A stretch of DNA of 64,000 nt from Carposina sasakii (GCA_014607495.2 CP053172.1:6462888-6526887); one strand, 5' to 3'. Shown: positions 20,717 to 30,855, numbered from the stretch's first letter. Translations and numbers: made by a program. The notes: generated from the sequence alone by a model not told the origin.

Positions 20717-21090
20717 CCATTCTTTGTATATCGTACAGATATTATAGTAAAGGATTTCCCGGAACTCCAGCGGGATAGAAAAAAAAACGGGATTACTAAA
20801 GTTTACGCGCACGTATCTGTCGTCTAATAAAAACGATATGAACATATATTATCATCATTGTTCTAAAAACCAGCGAGTGTGTAGAAATTGTTTCACTAAT
20901 AACAATTTCTAGACACAAAAGGATTGGTTTTACTGTAGACCACAGAGCAATGAAAATGCACATAAGCAAACTTTATTGTTAACGTAAAACTTTGATAATG
21001 TCATCAAAGTTTAACTGCATAGATTAACTGTGTACAGTTTACAACGTTTTAATGTGACCTTCTAGTTAATTTATGCTCTTTGTTGCCTTT
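20717..21090. other. No recognised feature; right visible limit of copy 1
   Basis: Unassigned. Contains a short inverted repeat GAAATTGTTTCACTAATAAC followed by AATTTC near 20885-20912. Homology with copy 2 can be followed to 21038, where the window ends for copy 2. Confidence 0.4.
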
Positions 21091-21605
21091 GCTTGGCTTC
21101 ACTAGAATATTCACTATGGGTGCGCCCACCACCGGGCCCTACACCCTCCACTGACCCTCGTATCTGATAACTCATAATTGCGACAACAGGCACTTGCACT
21201 AACTACAATCGCCATGAGAAACCAGACCCGAGCACCTAGCATGCAAGACGATACATTGCACTATTCCGAAATCAATCGTCTTGCATGCTAGGTGCTCGGG
21301 TCTGGTTTCTCATGGCGATTGTAGTTAGTGCAAGTGCCTGTTGTCGCAATTATGAGTTATCAGATCCGAGGGTCAGTGGAGGGTGTAGGGCCCGGTGGTG
21401 AGCGCACCCATAGTGAATGTTTGAACTTCCGAATTGTAACGCCTAATACAATTTCATTCACTAGAATACATCAGCTGCATCTCCTTCCGTGCATGTCGTA
21501 AGAGTCGACTAAGTAACTCGGGGGCGTTCTCTCTTGTTACTGATTATTTACATCTGTCCCCGCTAAGCTAAACAAGGCTGGAATCTCCTTTATGACCATG
21601 CACTT
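21085..21605 (+). repeat. Repeat A interrupted by a family G foldback
   Basis: Left piece ends GGCTTCACTAGAATA (21109); right piece starts TTCACTAGAATACATCAGCT (21457). It runs on to TGTCCCCGCTAAGCTAAAC. Confidence 0.65.
21110..21456. mobile_element. Family G foldback derivative, hammerhead lost
   Basis: A 347-bp insertion flanked by the exact 12-bp duplication TTCACTAGAATA (21098-21109 and 21457-21468). The left arm (from TTCACTATGGGTGCGCCC) and the right arm (to GGGCGCACCC-like AGCGCACCCATAGTGAAT, 21418) are inverted copies of the family G body, followed by the terminal module TTTGAACTTCCGAATTGTAA. The junction lies near 21285, and the segment that carries the hammerhead is absent. Confidence 0.75.
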
Positions 21606-21659
21606 CTTGCTACACCATGTATAATATGTGTATAATTTCCTTCGATAACTACTTACATA

Positions 21660-21830
21660 CATATAATCACGCCTTTATCCCTTACGGGGTAGGCAGAGCA
21701 CCAAGGGCCGATAGAACCACATGGTGCCACTTCTGACCAATTTTGAGGGTATAGTTGAGATGTACAAGTTCGGTTAGTGGTGACAGGTGGTCAGCCCATC
21801 GCCTACAAAACACCAAGACCCTCTTTATAA
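21660..21830 (-). repeat. Repeat C
   Basis: TATAATCACGCCTTTATCCC to CGCCTACAAAACACCAAGAC; near full length. Confidence 0.6.
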
Positions 21831-21984
21831 CTAACTTTACAATAATTGAAACGTTATGAAACAATACTTAGTTGTACTGTACTTACATTGCGCAGCGTAC
21901 ATGACCAGCAAATGGTCTGCGTGGGCGCAGGGGTAAACAAGGCGGCTGTTAAGGCGAAGTCGATTGTGTGAACACATTTATTGA

Positions 21985-22183
21985 TCAACATTGAAATCAA
22001 ACAGAGATAATTGCTCGAAACTGCTTGACGTTGCCCCGGCAAGCGTAAGCGTTGGACGCCCTCCGGCCAGATTGACCGAAAAAGGCGGCTGGTAGTGACT
22101 GGCCAAAACGGGAGGTCGAACCGTGTGGTTTGATCTGGGGGAGGCCTACGTCCAGCAGTGGACTGCAACAGGCTGACGACGAC
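21985..22183 (+). mobile_element. RTE retrotransposon 3' end fragment
   Basis: Sense: GTAAGCGTTGGACGCCCTCC, GGCCAGATTGACCGAAAAAG, TTTGATCTGGGGGAGGCCTA, GCAGTGGACTGCAACAGGCT, then GACGACGACAAC. Encodes remnants of the RTE C-terminus with frameshifts. Confidence 0.6.
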
Positions 22184-22400
22184 AACTAGTGTAGTTGGTA
22201 GTAACCTTGCCTACGACATAGATCCTGGGTTCGAATCGCGGTAGGTGCAAACATTGATATGATGAAATAGAATAGAAGTAGTATTTATACACCATTGTTT
22301 ATACCCTCGACACAAGACCTTAAAGATATTAGTGTGGGACTCGGTTAATGTGTTGTGAAATATGTAAATGTTTTTATAGCTATTTATTTATAAGTATCTT
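22184..22400. other. No recognised feature
   Basis: Unassigned. GGGTTCGAATCGCGGTAGGT (about 22228-22247) resembles a pol III box B and may be a SINE-head remnant, but no matching box A is seen. Confidence 0.3.
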
Positions 22401-22404
22401 CTTC

Positions 22405-22640
22405 TTCAGCCTATTTGTAGTCCACTGCTGGACGTAGGCCTCCCCCAGGGCACGCCACAAGGCTACTGCAATAGATGGGTTTTGGGAAGGTGGTTTGGTG
22501 ACCGCAGTCTGATTTTTTGACTATGTTGTCAGCACGGGAGGCACTGCTGCCCACCGCCCGGACACCCTTAATCGCCTTGTACGATACCCACGGGCAGGCA
22601 TGGGGTGGTACAAACTCTACTCTGCCGGTACCACGCGGCA
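22405..22640 (-). repeat. SINE-like repeat B
   Basis: Antisense: GTAGTCCACTGCTGGACGTA to AACTCTACTCTGCCGGTACC and ACGCGG. Confidence 0.65.
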
Positions 22641-22879
22641 TTTATAAGTATATCGATGTTCAGTTATGTGGATATGATACTTTTTGGCAGCCTTTAAATA
22701 TGAAAACTTAGGGTCTATGCAGAGTAACTTGATCCAATCGAAAAATTTCCTTCAATAGGAAGCCTGCGTTTAGCGCAACCGTTAAATAACGTTATGGTCT
22801 AACGTCTACCTATTGGTGATCGATTGATGCGAAACGATGTTACATTGTCTAATTTTGTTAACAGATAATAATTATGTAG

Positions 22880-23460
22880 TTTACTGTAGTACCTTCCAAT
22901 TCGTTCCGACACCTTGCTGTGATTACTGTGATTATTGAATTGTATCAGGCGTCACTATTCGGAAGTTCAAATCTCTATTGAGGGATCGCCCGCCACCGGG
23001 CCCTATACCCTCCGCTGACCCTCGGATCTGCCTACTCATGATCACGAACACAAGACACTACAGTCGCAACGAGAAGCCAGATCCAAGCACCTAGCATGCA
23101 ACCATAAATACATAGCTGCTAATCCGAAAACCAATTAAAATTTTAATCGACATATGTTTCGCCAATTTTTGTTTTTTTTTTTTTAATTTTTTAATTTCCG
23201 TTGCGACTGTAGTGTCTTGTGTTCGTGATCATGAGTAGGCAGATCCGAGGGTCAGCGGAGGGTATAGGGCCCGGTGGCGGGCGATCCCTCAATAGAGATT
23301 ACTGTGATTGTTCGTCTGCTAGCGATTATGCCGTAGAACAAACATCCCATCACATCCTTTGGGAATGTAAACTCTGGTCCAATGCCCGTAATTTAATGCT
23401 GAAGTCAATCAAATCTGTCCCCAGACGAATTTATCATTATGACATTTGTCTTATCTAACC
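22880..23460 (+). pseudogene. Non-LTR retrotransposon C-terminal domain, split by a family G insertion
   Basis: The right piece (23297-23457) codes DYCDCSSASDYAVEQTSHHI then LWECKLWSNARNLML. This C-x-C...H...C pattern with HHIL(W)xC is typical of the C-terminal Cys/His region of R1/Jockey-type ORF2 proteins. A left piece just upstream of 22933 (FVPTPCC in the same frame) appears to be the other side of the split. The two halves are separated by a 363-bp family G insertion with a 13-bp duplication. Only a remnant; upstream RT is not recognisable. Confidence 0.6.
22934..23296. mobile_element. Family G foldback derivative inserted in a retrotransposon remnant
   Basis: Flanked by the 13-bp duplication GATTACTGTGATT (22921-22933 and 23297-23309). 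The left arm runs from ATTGAATTGTATCAGGCGTC through the body to TTCGCCAA (23165), breaking inside hammerhead stem II. A T/A-rich linker (23166-23195) follows, then an inverted right arm from TTGCGACTGTAGTGTCTTGT to GATCCCTCAATAG. The CTGATGA half of the ribozyme is missing. Confidence 0.75.
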
Positions 23461-23805
23461 GCAATTTCGAAAGAACACTTTTTTTTTTGTCACACTCATA
23501 TTTGGCACATTAACTTATAGGTAAAGCAAAATACAATCTTCCCCTTAAGCTCTCAGAAGTTAATCCACTGGAATACAAGAGATTTGTTTATGACTTTATT
23601 TCTGCGCGTGCGCTTGCAATACGATTAAAAAACATATGAGGCGATCGTACAGTATAATAATGATACGGTAGAACAAGTTTGTCACGATTTATCAAATTAT
23701 GGACGTATGATCTAAATTATTTTAATATATGGTCCCGGATTTTTTTCACATCTTTTAGGTTAGATGCATTGTTGGAAATGCCATGTACTACCTTTTGTCA
23801 TAATA
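23461..23805. other. No recognised feature
   Basis: AT-rich; may include the 3' UTR of the preceding non-LTR remnant. No gene. Confidence 0.35.
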
Positions 23806-23807
23806 TC

Positions 23808-24372
23808 ATCATCATTTCAGCACTGGGAAGTCCACTGCTGGACATAGGCCTCCCCTAACAACCTCCATACCGACCGGTCGGAAGCAGCCTGCATCCAAAC
23901 GACGCCCGCGATCTTGGCCAGTGCCAGTAGCATGCCGTCCGCGACTCACGTAAATCGCACTTTTTGTGGCGCCTAAATGTCAAAATTCGCGACAAAATGA
24001 CGTTTCACACTTCAATCAGACATTGAAAACGGCGTCGCGCCGCACGCGATATATAACCCGCGGTTTCGAGAAAGGCGTTTAAATTAACGCGGGGTCTTAT
24101 TGCTAATTTTGACGTTTCATGTGACTATATCAATTCAATTACCGATTCAGTGTTGAACGTAATAAAGTTCATTTTACTTTCGCAATAGTAGCACCACTTC
24201 CACGAGTTGTCCAAAAGACGCGTCGCGCGCGGGTTCCGAATCTCTGTCATTGCCATGCTTGCATTTGGTGACTGGAAACACGCGCGTGGTTTTTGCCATG
24301 CTACCGGTGCAGGTTGTCCGTCCATCTCGCGGGTGGCCTTCCCACGCTGCGTTTGCCGATACGTGGTATCCA
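23808..24372 (-). mobile_element. RTE retrotransposon 3' end, interrupted by MITE J
   Basis: Antisense RTE terminus: CTGGGAAGTCCACTGCTGGA to GATCTTGGCCA (23920), resuming at about 24311 (GGTTGTCCGTCCATCTCGCG) to GTGGTATCCACTCTAGAAC. On the minus strand this codes the RTE C-terminal region ending near AYVQQW. Confidence 0.7.
23925..24306. mobile_element. MITE J in RTE 3' end
   Basis: Ends CAGTAGCATGCC and, reverse-complemented, CGGTAGCATGGC; possible 4-bp duplication GTGC (23921-23924 and 24307-24310). The body contains CGACTCACGTAAATCGCAC, GTGGCGCCTAAATGTCAAAA and an unusually CG-rich GGCGTCGCGCCGCACGCG. A shorter relative is at 38077-38325. Confidence 0.65.
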
Positions 24373-24990
24373 CTCTAGAACTTTCTTTTTATTAATATAC
24401 ATAACGACTGTGTTCTGGAAACGGGGTGGTCAGAACTGCAGCATCATGAAGGTCTCGAGTCGTTTCAAGATTAATTTAATAATTAATTAATGTAAAGACA
24501 TTAAGTTCGTCCTCGTATAAGAATTTGTTGTAAAATAAACAATTTTATCTATTAATCTATTCATGAAAATAATATAGGTAAAAGAGTACCGGGTGACGAC
24601 AGAAATGAAAATATGTAAAGCATAAAAATCCTAAAATATACTATTGAAGCATAAACTAATAGACAAGACAGAACGTGACATATGGAGATAGGGTTAATAA
24701 ATCATCTTAAGTTAATCGCAGAAGGAATTTAGTAGGACTTTTCTGAGTACTGCATCTCAACTACACTATGTAGGCCACACAGAATAAATGCAGTACGGTC
24801 TATAAGAGACATGGGCGACTATAAAATGCATCTGCATTTTTACTGTCATATGTTAATGATTACTTCTTGATTGCAATAAACTGGACAATTTTCTTGACAG
24901 CTTCATTATGTCGACCTTTTACATTTGATTTTTGTGTAAGTATGTATAGTAGGTATGTTTGTATGTGTGAACATGACATTTTGCATTGTT
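24373..24990. other. AT-rich, no gene recognised
   Basis: A family-A remnant (CTGTGTTCTGGAAACGGGGT, about 24408-24450) lies at the left. The rest is unassigned. Confidence 0.4.
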
Positions 24991-24994
24991 TTTT

Positions 24995-25412
24995 TTTTTT
25001 TTAGTTTATCCCGAAGGAAAGGCAAGGGGAACTAAGCCCATACAGCCTAATCATTGTTTAGTAAAATGTATTCTGAATTTATGATGGATGACAATGATGA
25101 TGAGTGGAAACGTCGGAAAAATCCTCAAGAACGAGTTTAAAATTTAGTAAGAATCAAATATAATTGCAGAAACAACTTACATGAGCCCATGAAGAGATCG
25201 TATTCCGACTAAAGTTTTACTCAGCTTACCTGCATATAAAACCATGCACACGCACTAGATTCACATAACAAGTAAACAAAATATTACTTATCTACCAAAA
25301 AAACATCACTTTACGGACACATGCAAGCCATTTACAAATAAATTTTGATTTTCACAAGAATATTACACCCGCTCCCTTCCAGCTTTTCCCGCCGAATCCT
25401 TTTGCATTGTAC
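24995..25412 (-). repeat. Dispersed repeat M
   Basis: AGTTTATCCCGAAGGAAAGG, GGGGAACTAAGCCCATACAG, AAACGTCGG, then TTTACGGACACATGCAAGCC and CTTTTCCCGCCGAATCC. Same sequence in opposite orientation at 37205-37880 (there split by a hAT-like MITE), and a partial copy at 34450-34580. Class unknown. Confidence 0.55.
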
Positions 25413-25735
25413 TTACATATACCACGTTTTTTTTTTAAAGATAGAAAAAATACAATTTCGAAGAGGCAGTGACAGTAAAAGTAGCACACTCGTACTTGTA
25501 AGATGAGTATGAATATCAGGATGGCGGGTGTACTTCTCAGATTGGCCTAAATATATTGCAGTTATTTGGTACCACGAAGAAGCGAACCATGTGTGTACCT
25601 GCTGTTCGCTGCTTCATGTGTGTACCTTTACGTACCTCTCCTGAAAATTTGTGTACCTGCGTGCGTACAATGATATTTGGAATACTGGGTGCACCCGCCA
25701 TCCTGAAGTCAGAACCGCGAGTGTACTGTTAAACA
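25413..25735. other. No recognised feature
   Basis: Contains a partly repeated GTGTACCTGC/TGTGTACCTTTACG motif (25590-25665). No gene. Confidence 0.35.
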
Positions 25736-25744
25736 GTGTACCAA

Positions 25745-26182
25745 AAATTCAAAATTCAAATTTAAAATTCTTTATTGACAAATAAAAATCACATAAAACA
25801 TTTGCGGATATCCTTTTAAGTTAATAACAACCTGTGACAGGAGAACTTATTTGATTGTTAGCACATACATATTTGTCAACATTAATATACGTATTTCTAT
25901 TTTAGTTTAAAAAAATTACGTTAACTAAACTTTAATTACCTACATTTCATTGTTTTATTCACATAAATTAATTTAAATTAAATCAAATTAAATCAGATTA
26001 AATTAAATTGAATTAAGCCAAATCATAATATCCCATTACAACATTCCAGTTACTAAAATTAAATACAAAAATCATGTGAGCTGTTTGTTATTGTGTTTCT
26101 GTTTCTGTCGTGTAGTGAATACCATGTATATATGTATCTGAATGTGTTTGTGTCTATGTATGTGTGAGAGAGTAGATATCTA
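25745..26182 (-). mobile_element. Possible non-LTR 3' end and AT-rich 3' UTR
   Basis: AATTCAAAATTCAAATTTAA then AATTCTTTATTG is, on the minus strand, CAATAAAGAATTTTAAATTT, a tail like those ending several insect non-LTR elements. It is followed by AT-rich DNA with tandem AAATTAAATCA-type repeats (25965-26025). No coding part is recognised. Confidence 0.4.
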
Positions 26183-26406
26183 TACAGGGTGATTTTTGGT
26201 CGTCAACGTTCCCGAAAACTACGGAATCTCCTCATCATCACGATCATTTTTCTCCATGGAAGCATACCTGGGAAGTGTCTGGTTTCCAAAATATTAGGGT
26301 CCAAAGTTGAGTAAATAGACTGCGTTTTTCTGCATAAATGCACATAGACGCGCGTAGCAGGATTTTTTCACGAAAAATAATTAATATCTGTCTATAAAAA
26401 AAACTA
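26183..26406 (+). mobile_element. MITE family E, 3'-truncated
   Basis: TACAGGGTGATTTTTGGTCG to AATATCTGTCTATAAAAAAA, nearly identical to 17290-17515, then stops abruptly. Confidence 0.7.
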
Positions 26407-26715
26407 ATTGAATTAAGTTTGTTACTCTTTAGGAACTATTGATGATAGTAAAACACAGAAATGTGCTTAACAAAAAACTTAATTTCGTTCTTTCAGATTA
26501 TTTTTACTTCTAAAAAAAAAAAAGGTATGACTAGAAGAAGCACTTAGCAAAATCTGCACAATATGGCGGGGCACCTAACACAGGACATGTTTTTTTTTTT
26601 ATTAAATAGGCTTACGCTTGACCACAACGCGCCTGATGGTAAGCACCGTTGCAGTATGTAAAAGCAAAAGTACAATATGGTAGACCTTAGTCTGCGATAT
26701 AATTTGACAGCTTAC
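26407..26715. other. Unassigned, with a common-looking interspersed motif
   Basis: Contains AAATAGGCTTACGCTTGACC and GCGCCTGATGGTAAGC (26605-26645), a motif resembling widespread lepidopteran repeats. No gene. Confidence 0.35.
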
Positions 26716-26717
26716 GT

Positions 26718-26800
26718 AAACGTTACGTCATGTGGCTGTGAAATCTCCTTTATGATCCTGCATCTGGCTATCCCATTTAGGAAGCACAGCCGTGTGTGTG
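26718..26800 (+). repeat. Repeat A, 3' part
   Basis: GTGGCTGTGAAATCTCCTTT, GATCCTGCATCTGGCTATCC, GAAGCACAGCCGTG. Confidence 0.55.
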
Positions 26801-26867
26801 TCACGTAGACTCTAGCGACACTGATAACTGTTTAAAACCGTCATAATGATATTAACAAGACTAGACT

Positions 26868-26995
26868 CCGTTTCATGGAATAACAACTATGCCTGATTTC
26901 GGAACTAACATTTTTTGTATGTAGTGACACAGATAATGTAGTAATATACACTTAGTAACTAGCGCCACCATTCAAAGGTACTATTTGGTAACAAC
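26868..26995 (+). repeat. Dispersed repeat with TTTCGGAACTAACAT core
   Basis: Copy of the 9908-10035 repeat: GACTCCGTTTCATGGAATAA, GATTTCGGAACTAACATTTT, GTAACTAGCGCCACC. Confidence 0.5.
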
Positions 26996-27204
26996 ACTAA
27001 TACCCAGTGGTTGGTGTCAGAATTAGCGCGTTGCTGTCAAAATTATGCGTTCTCTTTTCTCTTGGGAACTTGTAATTAGAAAGGTTGGTGAAGCTCGTGT
27101 GAAAATGTTATATCTCGCCTCTTTGTAGGTACTTAATTCAAATGTCACCTGGGAATATTAAATATTGCCTAACCCTGGTCACTGACCGTCGAATACGCGA
27201 ACCT

Positions 27205-27420
27205 GCAGCGAATCCGTCCGCGTGGACTGCAGAAAAAAACAAAATGTCGAAATTATCCGGGATAAAAATATTTTCACGGGATGAATTGTAGCCTATATGT
27301 TATTCTGATACGTAAGCTATATTATTGTGAAATTTCAACAAAATCATTCAGTAGTTTTTGCGTGAAAGAGCAACAAACATCCTTACATACATCCTCACAA
27401 ACTATATCGTATCACCTATA
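27205..27420 (-). repeat. Helitron-like repeat (family F)
   Basis: CGAATCCGTCCGCGTGGACT, AAATTATCCGGGATAAAAAT, GTAGTTTTTGCGTGAAAGAG, then AACATCCTTACATACATCC. Confidence 0.55.
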
Positions 27421-27750
27421 GTATTCGTATTACAGGAGTGACTAAACTCTCCGTAACATTTTAAATAAATACAATATATTTGAGAGTATATATTTAACAC
27501 TGTGATTTAACATCAAAAGTCGTTGACAGACGGACAGACGGGCATTTTCGCAGCACACACTTACAGTTGTTTGCTTTGGCGCCTGCCGAGCGTAATTTCT
27601 TTGGAAACTGTCTAAATATATTTGAAGTTACGCTTAGCTGTATGATCTTAGAGAAAAAGAAACAAAAAGCTCTTGATTTGACGGAAATTATTTATTTTTG
27701 TTGCACTAAGAAATTTATATTCACAGGTATTACCCATTACCTATAAGAAA
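27421..27750. other. No recognised feature
   Basis: AT-rich, unassigned. Confidence 0.35.
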
Positions 27751-27754
27751 ATCT

Positions 27755-27945
27755 GTACTGATACGGGTCTTCACTAGAATACATCAGCTGCATCTCCTTC
27801 CGTGCATGTCGTAAGAGTTGACTGAGGAACTCAGGGGCGTTCTGTCAGGATAAGCAACTTGTTAGTTTCATCTGTCCCCTCTTTCTGAGCGTGACTATGG
27901 GTTCTTTTTTATGATCCTGCAGTACGGCCTATTTCAGAAACTAGA
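27755..27945 (+). repeat. Repeat A
   Basis: TACTGATACGGGTCTTCACT to GATCCTGCAGTACGGCCTAT; full-length but diverged. Confidence 0.6.
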
Positions 27946-27969
27946 AATACAAAATTAATTATCCATTCA

Positions 27970-28245
27970 TCATCATTTACGGCCCTGGGAAGTCCACTGT
28001 TGTACTTAGGCCTCCCCCAACAACCTCCACTCCGACCGGTCGGAAGCAGCCTGCATCCAACCGACGCCCGCGACCTTGGCCAGGTCGTCCGTCTATCTCG
28101 CGAGTGGTCTTCCCATGCTGCGTTTGCCGATACGTGGTATCCACTCTAGAACTTTCCGACTCTATCGGCCATCAGTTCTTCGAGCTATGTGCCCTGCCCA
28201 TTGCCACTTCAGCTTGCTGGAATTGTCCATTATATGGTCGAAATT
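27970..28245 (-). mobile_element. RTE retrotransposon ORF2 C-terminus
   Basis: On the minus strand the sequence codes KWQWAGHIARRTDGRWSRKV then LEWIPR and RPLARWTTWP, followed by the segment upstream of AYVQQW. This is the well-known RTE C-terminal block (WAGHIARRTDGRW...RP.RW). Frameshifts or indels break the frame near the end. Its left end touches a CATCATTTAC tail. Confidence 0.7.
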
Positions 28246-28284
28246 CGATGACCACTAGACGAACTCTAGCGCAAAATACATACA

Positions 28285-28350
28285 CGCTGGCTCCAAAATG
28301 GGATAGTTAAAACTGTAGGACCATAAACCCCGCATCAGCACAAAAAATGC
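28285..28350 (-). repeat. Repeat A, deleted copy
   Basis: GGCTCCAAAATGGGATAGTT joined to CCCCGCATCAGCACA; internal part missing. Confidence 0.45.
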
Positions 28351-28730
28351 CAGTTGACTGGGTGTTCTCAACGGCATATCAAGATAAAATAACGCTTCAA
28401 GATGGCGGCTACAAGCTGTCAAAACTGTCAAAATGGCGCTCGGTCCGTCATAAAGATTAATTATTAAACGTTCGTACGGTGACATGGGTTGCGGTAGATC
28501 CTAGTTGGAGAGATTATTTCGTATGATAGAATAATTATTCAAATATACTTATTTCTTTTGTGGATTAGATCCGTATTTGCTTAGGAATGACTACCGATCG
28601 CCCGCGACTTCGTCGGCATTGCTGTTATTTCGCGTTACCATGGGAATAAATGACAGACAAAAAAAAACTGTTTTGGTTATGGTTACATAGGTAGCATCCA
28701 TATGCATTTAGTATAAAGTGGTTAGTTTTA
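28351..28730. other. No recognised feature
   Basis: Unassigned; includes AGCTGTCAAAACTGTCAAAA. A weak family-F trace (CGCCCGCGACTTCGTCGG) lies at 28598-28616. Confidence 0.35.
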
Positions 28731-28738
28731 GGTTACAG

Positions 28739-28982
28739 CATGAACGTATAAGAACAATGGACGTAATGCTGTCACTGCACAGATTGAAGCACCGAAATGG
28801 CGGCGCGTTGGGCATGTGTGCGTATTTTCCAGTAGGCGCCGAGCTTACTATGGTTTGTATGTGTGGGTGGATAACGCGTCAATACACATCCCTACTCCAT
28901 GGAATATCGTTGCCGAGCTTACTATGAATGCTTCACTCTGTGTAGTCACAACATTCTGTCCGTTATTCTTTATACGTTCATG
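28739..28982. mobile_element. MITE I with 8-bp target duplication
   Basis: Ends CATGAACGTATAAGAAC and, reverse-complemented, CATGAACGTATAAAGAA; terminal inverted repeats of about 40 bp. Exact 8-bp duplication GGTTACAG at 28731-28738 and 28983-28990. No transposase. An inverted relative is at about 48291-48535. Confidence 0.85.
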
Positions 28983-29126
28983 GGTTACAGACACTTTAGT
29001 TTTATTAATATGAATAGAAAATTAATGAATATGTTCATCAGAGTTCATTCATTAATTCATTTATCTTCGCATCGCAACCAATCGCAACTCGTTCTTACGT
29101 GTAATGCTAGAAGATGAAATAAACAT

Positions 29127-29394
29127 AGGTTTAGCCCGTTTATTCCCGGTCGTCTCCACTCTGTCGTCCCCACCGGGACGAGTGGGGAAAAAAAGATTCG
29201 TTCGTCCCCGATGGTGACGATTACCTCAGTCTTTTAAAATATTGTTCAGGCTTGCTCAGTAAGTCGTAATAAAAGCATTTTAACAATCCGTGAAAAGTTC
29301 CAATTGTCACCATTGCTGGCACCGACCAAATTTTTTTTCCCACTCGTACCCAGTGGGGACGACCGGGAATAAATATTTTAGCCGGGGTAAACTT
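29127..29394. mobile_element. Foldback MITE with GTCGTCCCCAC arms
   Basis: The left arm (GTTTAGCCCG, TTTATTCCCGGTCGTCTCCA, GGACGAGTGGGGAAAAAAA) is an inverted copy of the right arm (TTTTTTTTCCCACTCGTACC, GGGGACGACCGGGAATAAA, CCGGGGTAAAC). The centre contains ATGGTGACGA/TTGTCACCAT. No clear target duplication. Confidence 0.65.
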
Positions 29395-30210
29395 ATAATT
29401 ACCCTTGCTTTTTGCTATGCATTCAGCAGGTAGGTAGGTACCTATACTTACCTACATTTGGATAACACAATAGGCCATATTTAGTTAAAAATTTTACTAT
29501 AATTAGATCACGTTTACTATAATCACGTAACTACGGCCATATAAAATTATTCAAGCGAAATAAGTCGCAGGCGTTCGCTAGCGGGATAATAATCTTCACC
29601 CTTTCCAAAGTTTTTAATCCCATTTAATCTGCTTTAATTGAACACGACAAGGCGATCTGGTAACACTGCCCTAACGGGGATGCCAACACATAAACCTTCA
29701 CCCCTTAGTTGGGCGATATTTGCATTTGTTCTTTGTTAGGGTGCCCTTAGGGAATGGGGGTAAATACGGGGCAGTTACTGTTTTGAATTTTTATGATATG
29801 GAGTTATAAAATTAGTAATTTCTACACACTTGTTTTGTTTGACATCGATTTTATCTACCTATAGAGATGCAAAGCGACAAATACTCGGCGTAATTGGGTC
29901 ACACAATGAATAAAGGTCACATAATTTGTATTCCATACAATTGAGTGAAAAATGTGGTCACTTGTAAAATCTTGGCAACCAAAGTGATACCCATTATTTT
30001 GGTATATAAAGACTTTTAGGCGAGAAACACATTTAATGTACTTAGTACCAATTGTCTGTACAGCAGTCGGTATTAACTAGAGACAATTTTATAAGTGGAT
30101 TTTGAAAGTCTTTCATCATAAGGTCATTCTGTCCTCGGATCACTGAAGATGTACTTCGAATTTCTTTTAACATGCAAGACACATACATTTAATCTTTTTA
30201 ATACATGCAT
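29395..30210. other. No recognised feature
   Basis: Unassigned AT-rich sequence; no ORF supported. Confidence 0.4.
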
Positions 30211-30215
30211 ACATA

Positions 30216-30750
30216 TACAGGGTGTTTTCTCGTTGCCACCCTTAACGAAGGGTCATCATCATCATCATCATCAGCCTATTGCAGTTACTGCTGGACGTAG
30301 GCCTACGACGTATTTGCCGATAGTCACCACGCTGGGCAGGCGGGTTGGTGACTGCAGTTTGTATTTTGGACTATGTTGTCAACACGGGAGGCGCTGCTGC
30401 CCACCTCCTGGAAACCCTTAATCGCCTCGTGCGATACCCACGGGCAGACATGGGGTGGTACGAATTCTACTCTGCCGGCACCACGCAAATTTTTTTTCTT
30501 ATTACTTGATCGGGCGAAATTTACAGTGTCCAGTGTTTATGCTAGTTTTTTCATAGACAGATATTAATTATTTCTCGTGAAGAAATTTTGCTACGCGCGT
30601 CTATGTGCATACGCAGTCTATTTACTCAACTTTGGACCCTAATATCTTGGGAACCAGACACTTCCCATGAATGCTTCCATGGAGAAAAATGATAGTGATG
30701 ATGAGATTCCGTAGTTTTCGGGAACGTTGACGACCAAAAATCATCCTGTA
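30216..30750 (-). mobile_element. MITE family E interrupted by repeat B
   Basis: Minus-oriented: TACAGGGTGTTTTCTCGTTG at left, AACGTTGACGACCAAAAATC and ATCCTGTA at right. Repeat B (30254-30488) replaces the middle section. Confidence 0.7.
30254..30488 (-). repeat. SINE-like repeat B inside MITE E
   Basis: TCATCATCATCATCATCATC tail, then a copy lacking the GCCTCCCCCAGGGCACGCC block, ending GCCGGCACCACGC. The His-rich reading of the tail is an artefact of the CAT repeat. Confidence 0.65.
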
Positions 30751-30855
30751 TAATCAATCACGACTTTATCCCTTACGGGGTAGGCAGATCACCAAGGGCC
30801 GATAGAACCACATGGTGCCACTTCTGACCAATTTTGAGGGTATAGTTGAGATGCC
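30751..30855 (-). repeat. Repeat C
   Basis: AATCACGACTTTATCCCTTA to GAGGGTATAGTTGAGATGCC; directly abuts MITE E. Confidence 0.6.

Larger units (their letters stand above)
9225..21038 (+). repeat. Large duplicated block, copy 1
   Basis: Collinear and nearly identical, same orientation, to 51688-64000. The left anchor is TTTCGCAGGTCATGCTACTT (about 9231 and 51697). The right anchor is AGATTAACTGTGTACAGT (ends 21038 and 64000). The true right end is not visible because copy 2 leaves the window. Copy 1 carries a private 208-bp non-LTR insertion (16286-16493), extra sequence around 14450-14625 and a truncated MITE E at 17290-17607. Confidence 0.9.

Noticed and set aside
20326..20849. Several 80-107 codon frames on both strands, recurring at 10.2, 44.6, 52.7 and 63.5 kb
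   Set aside because: All are translations of the non-coding SINE-like repeat B in different frames.
9225..21038. Ancient segmental duplication of a functional locus
   Set aside because: No gene in it, and the partner begins at a contig gap with allele-like differences; haplotig explanation preferred.
22228..22247. SINE head from GGGTTCGAATCGCGGTAGGT
   Set aside because: Box B-like only; no box A at the right distance.
30149..30421. A histidine-rich protein
   Set aside because: The His run is the CAT tail of repeat B; no gene context.
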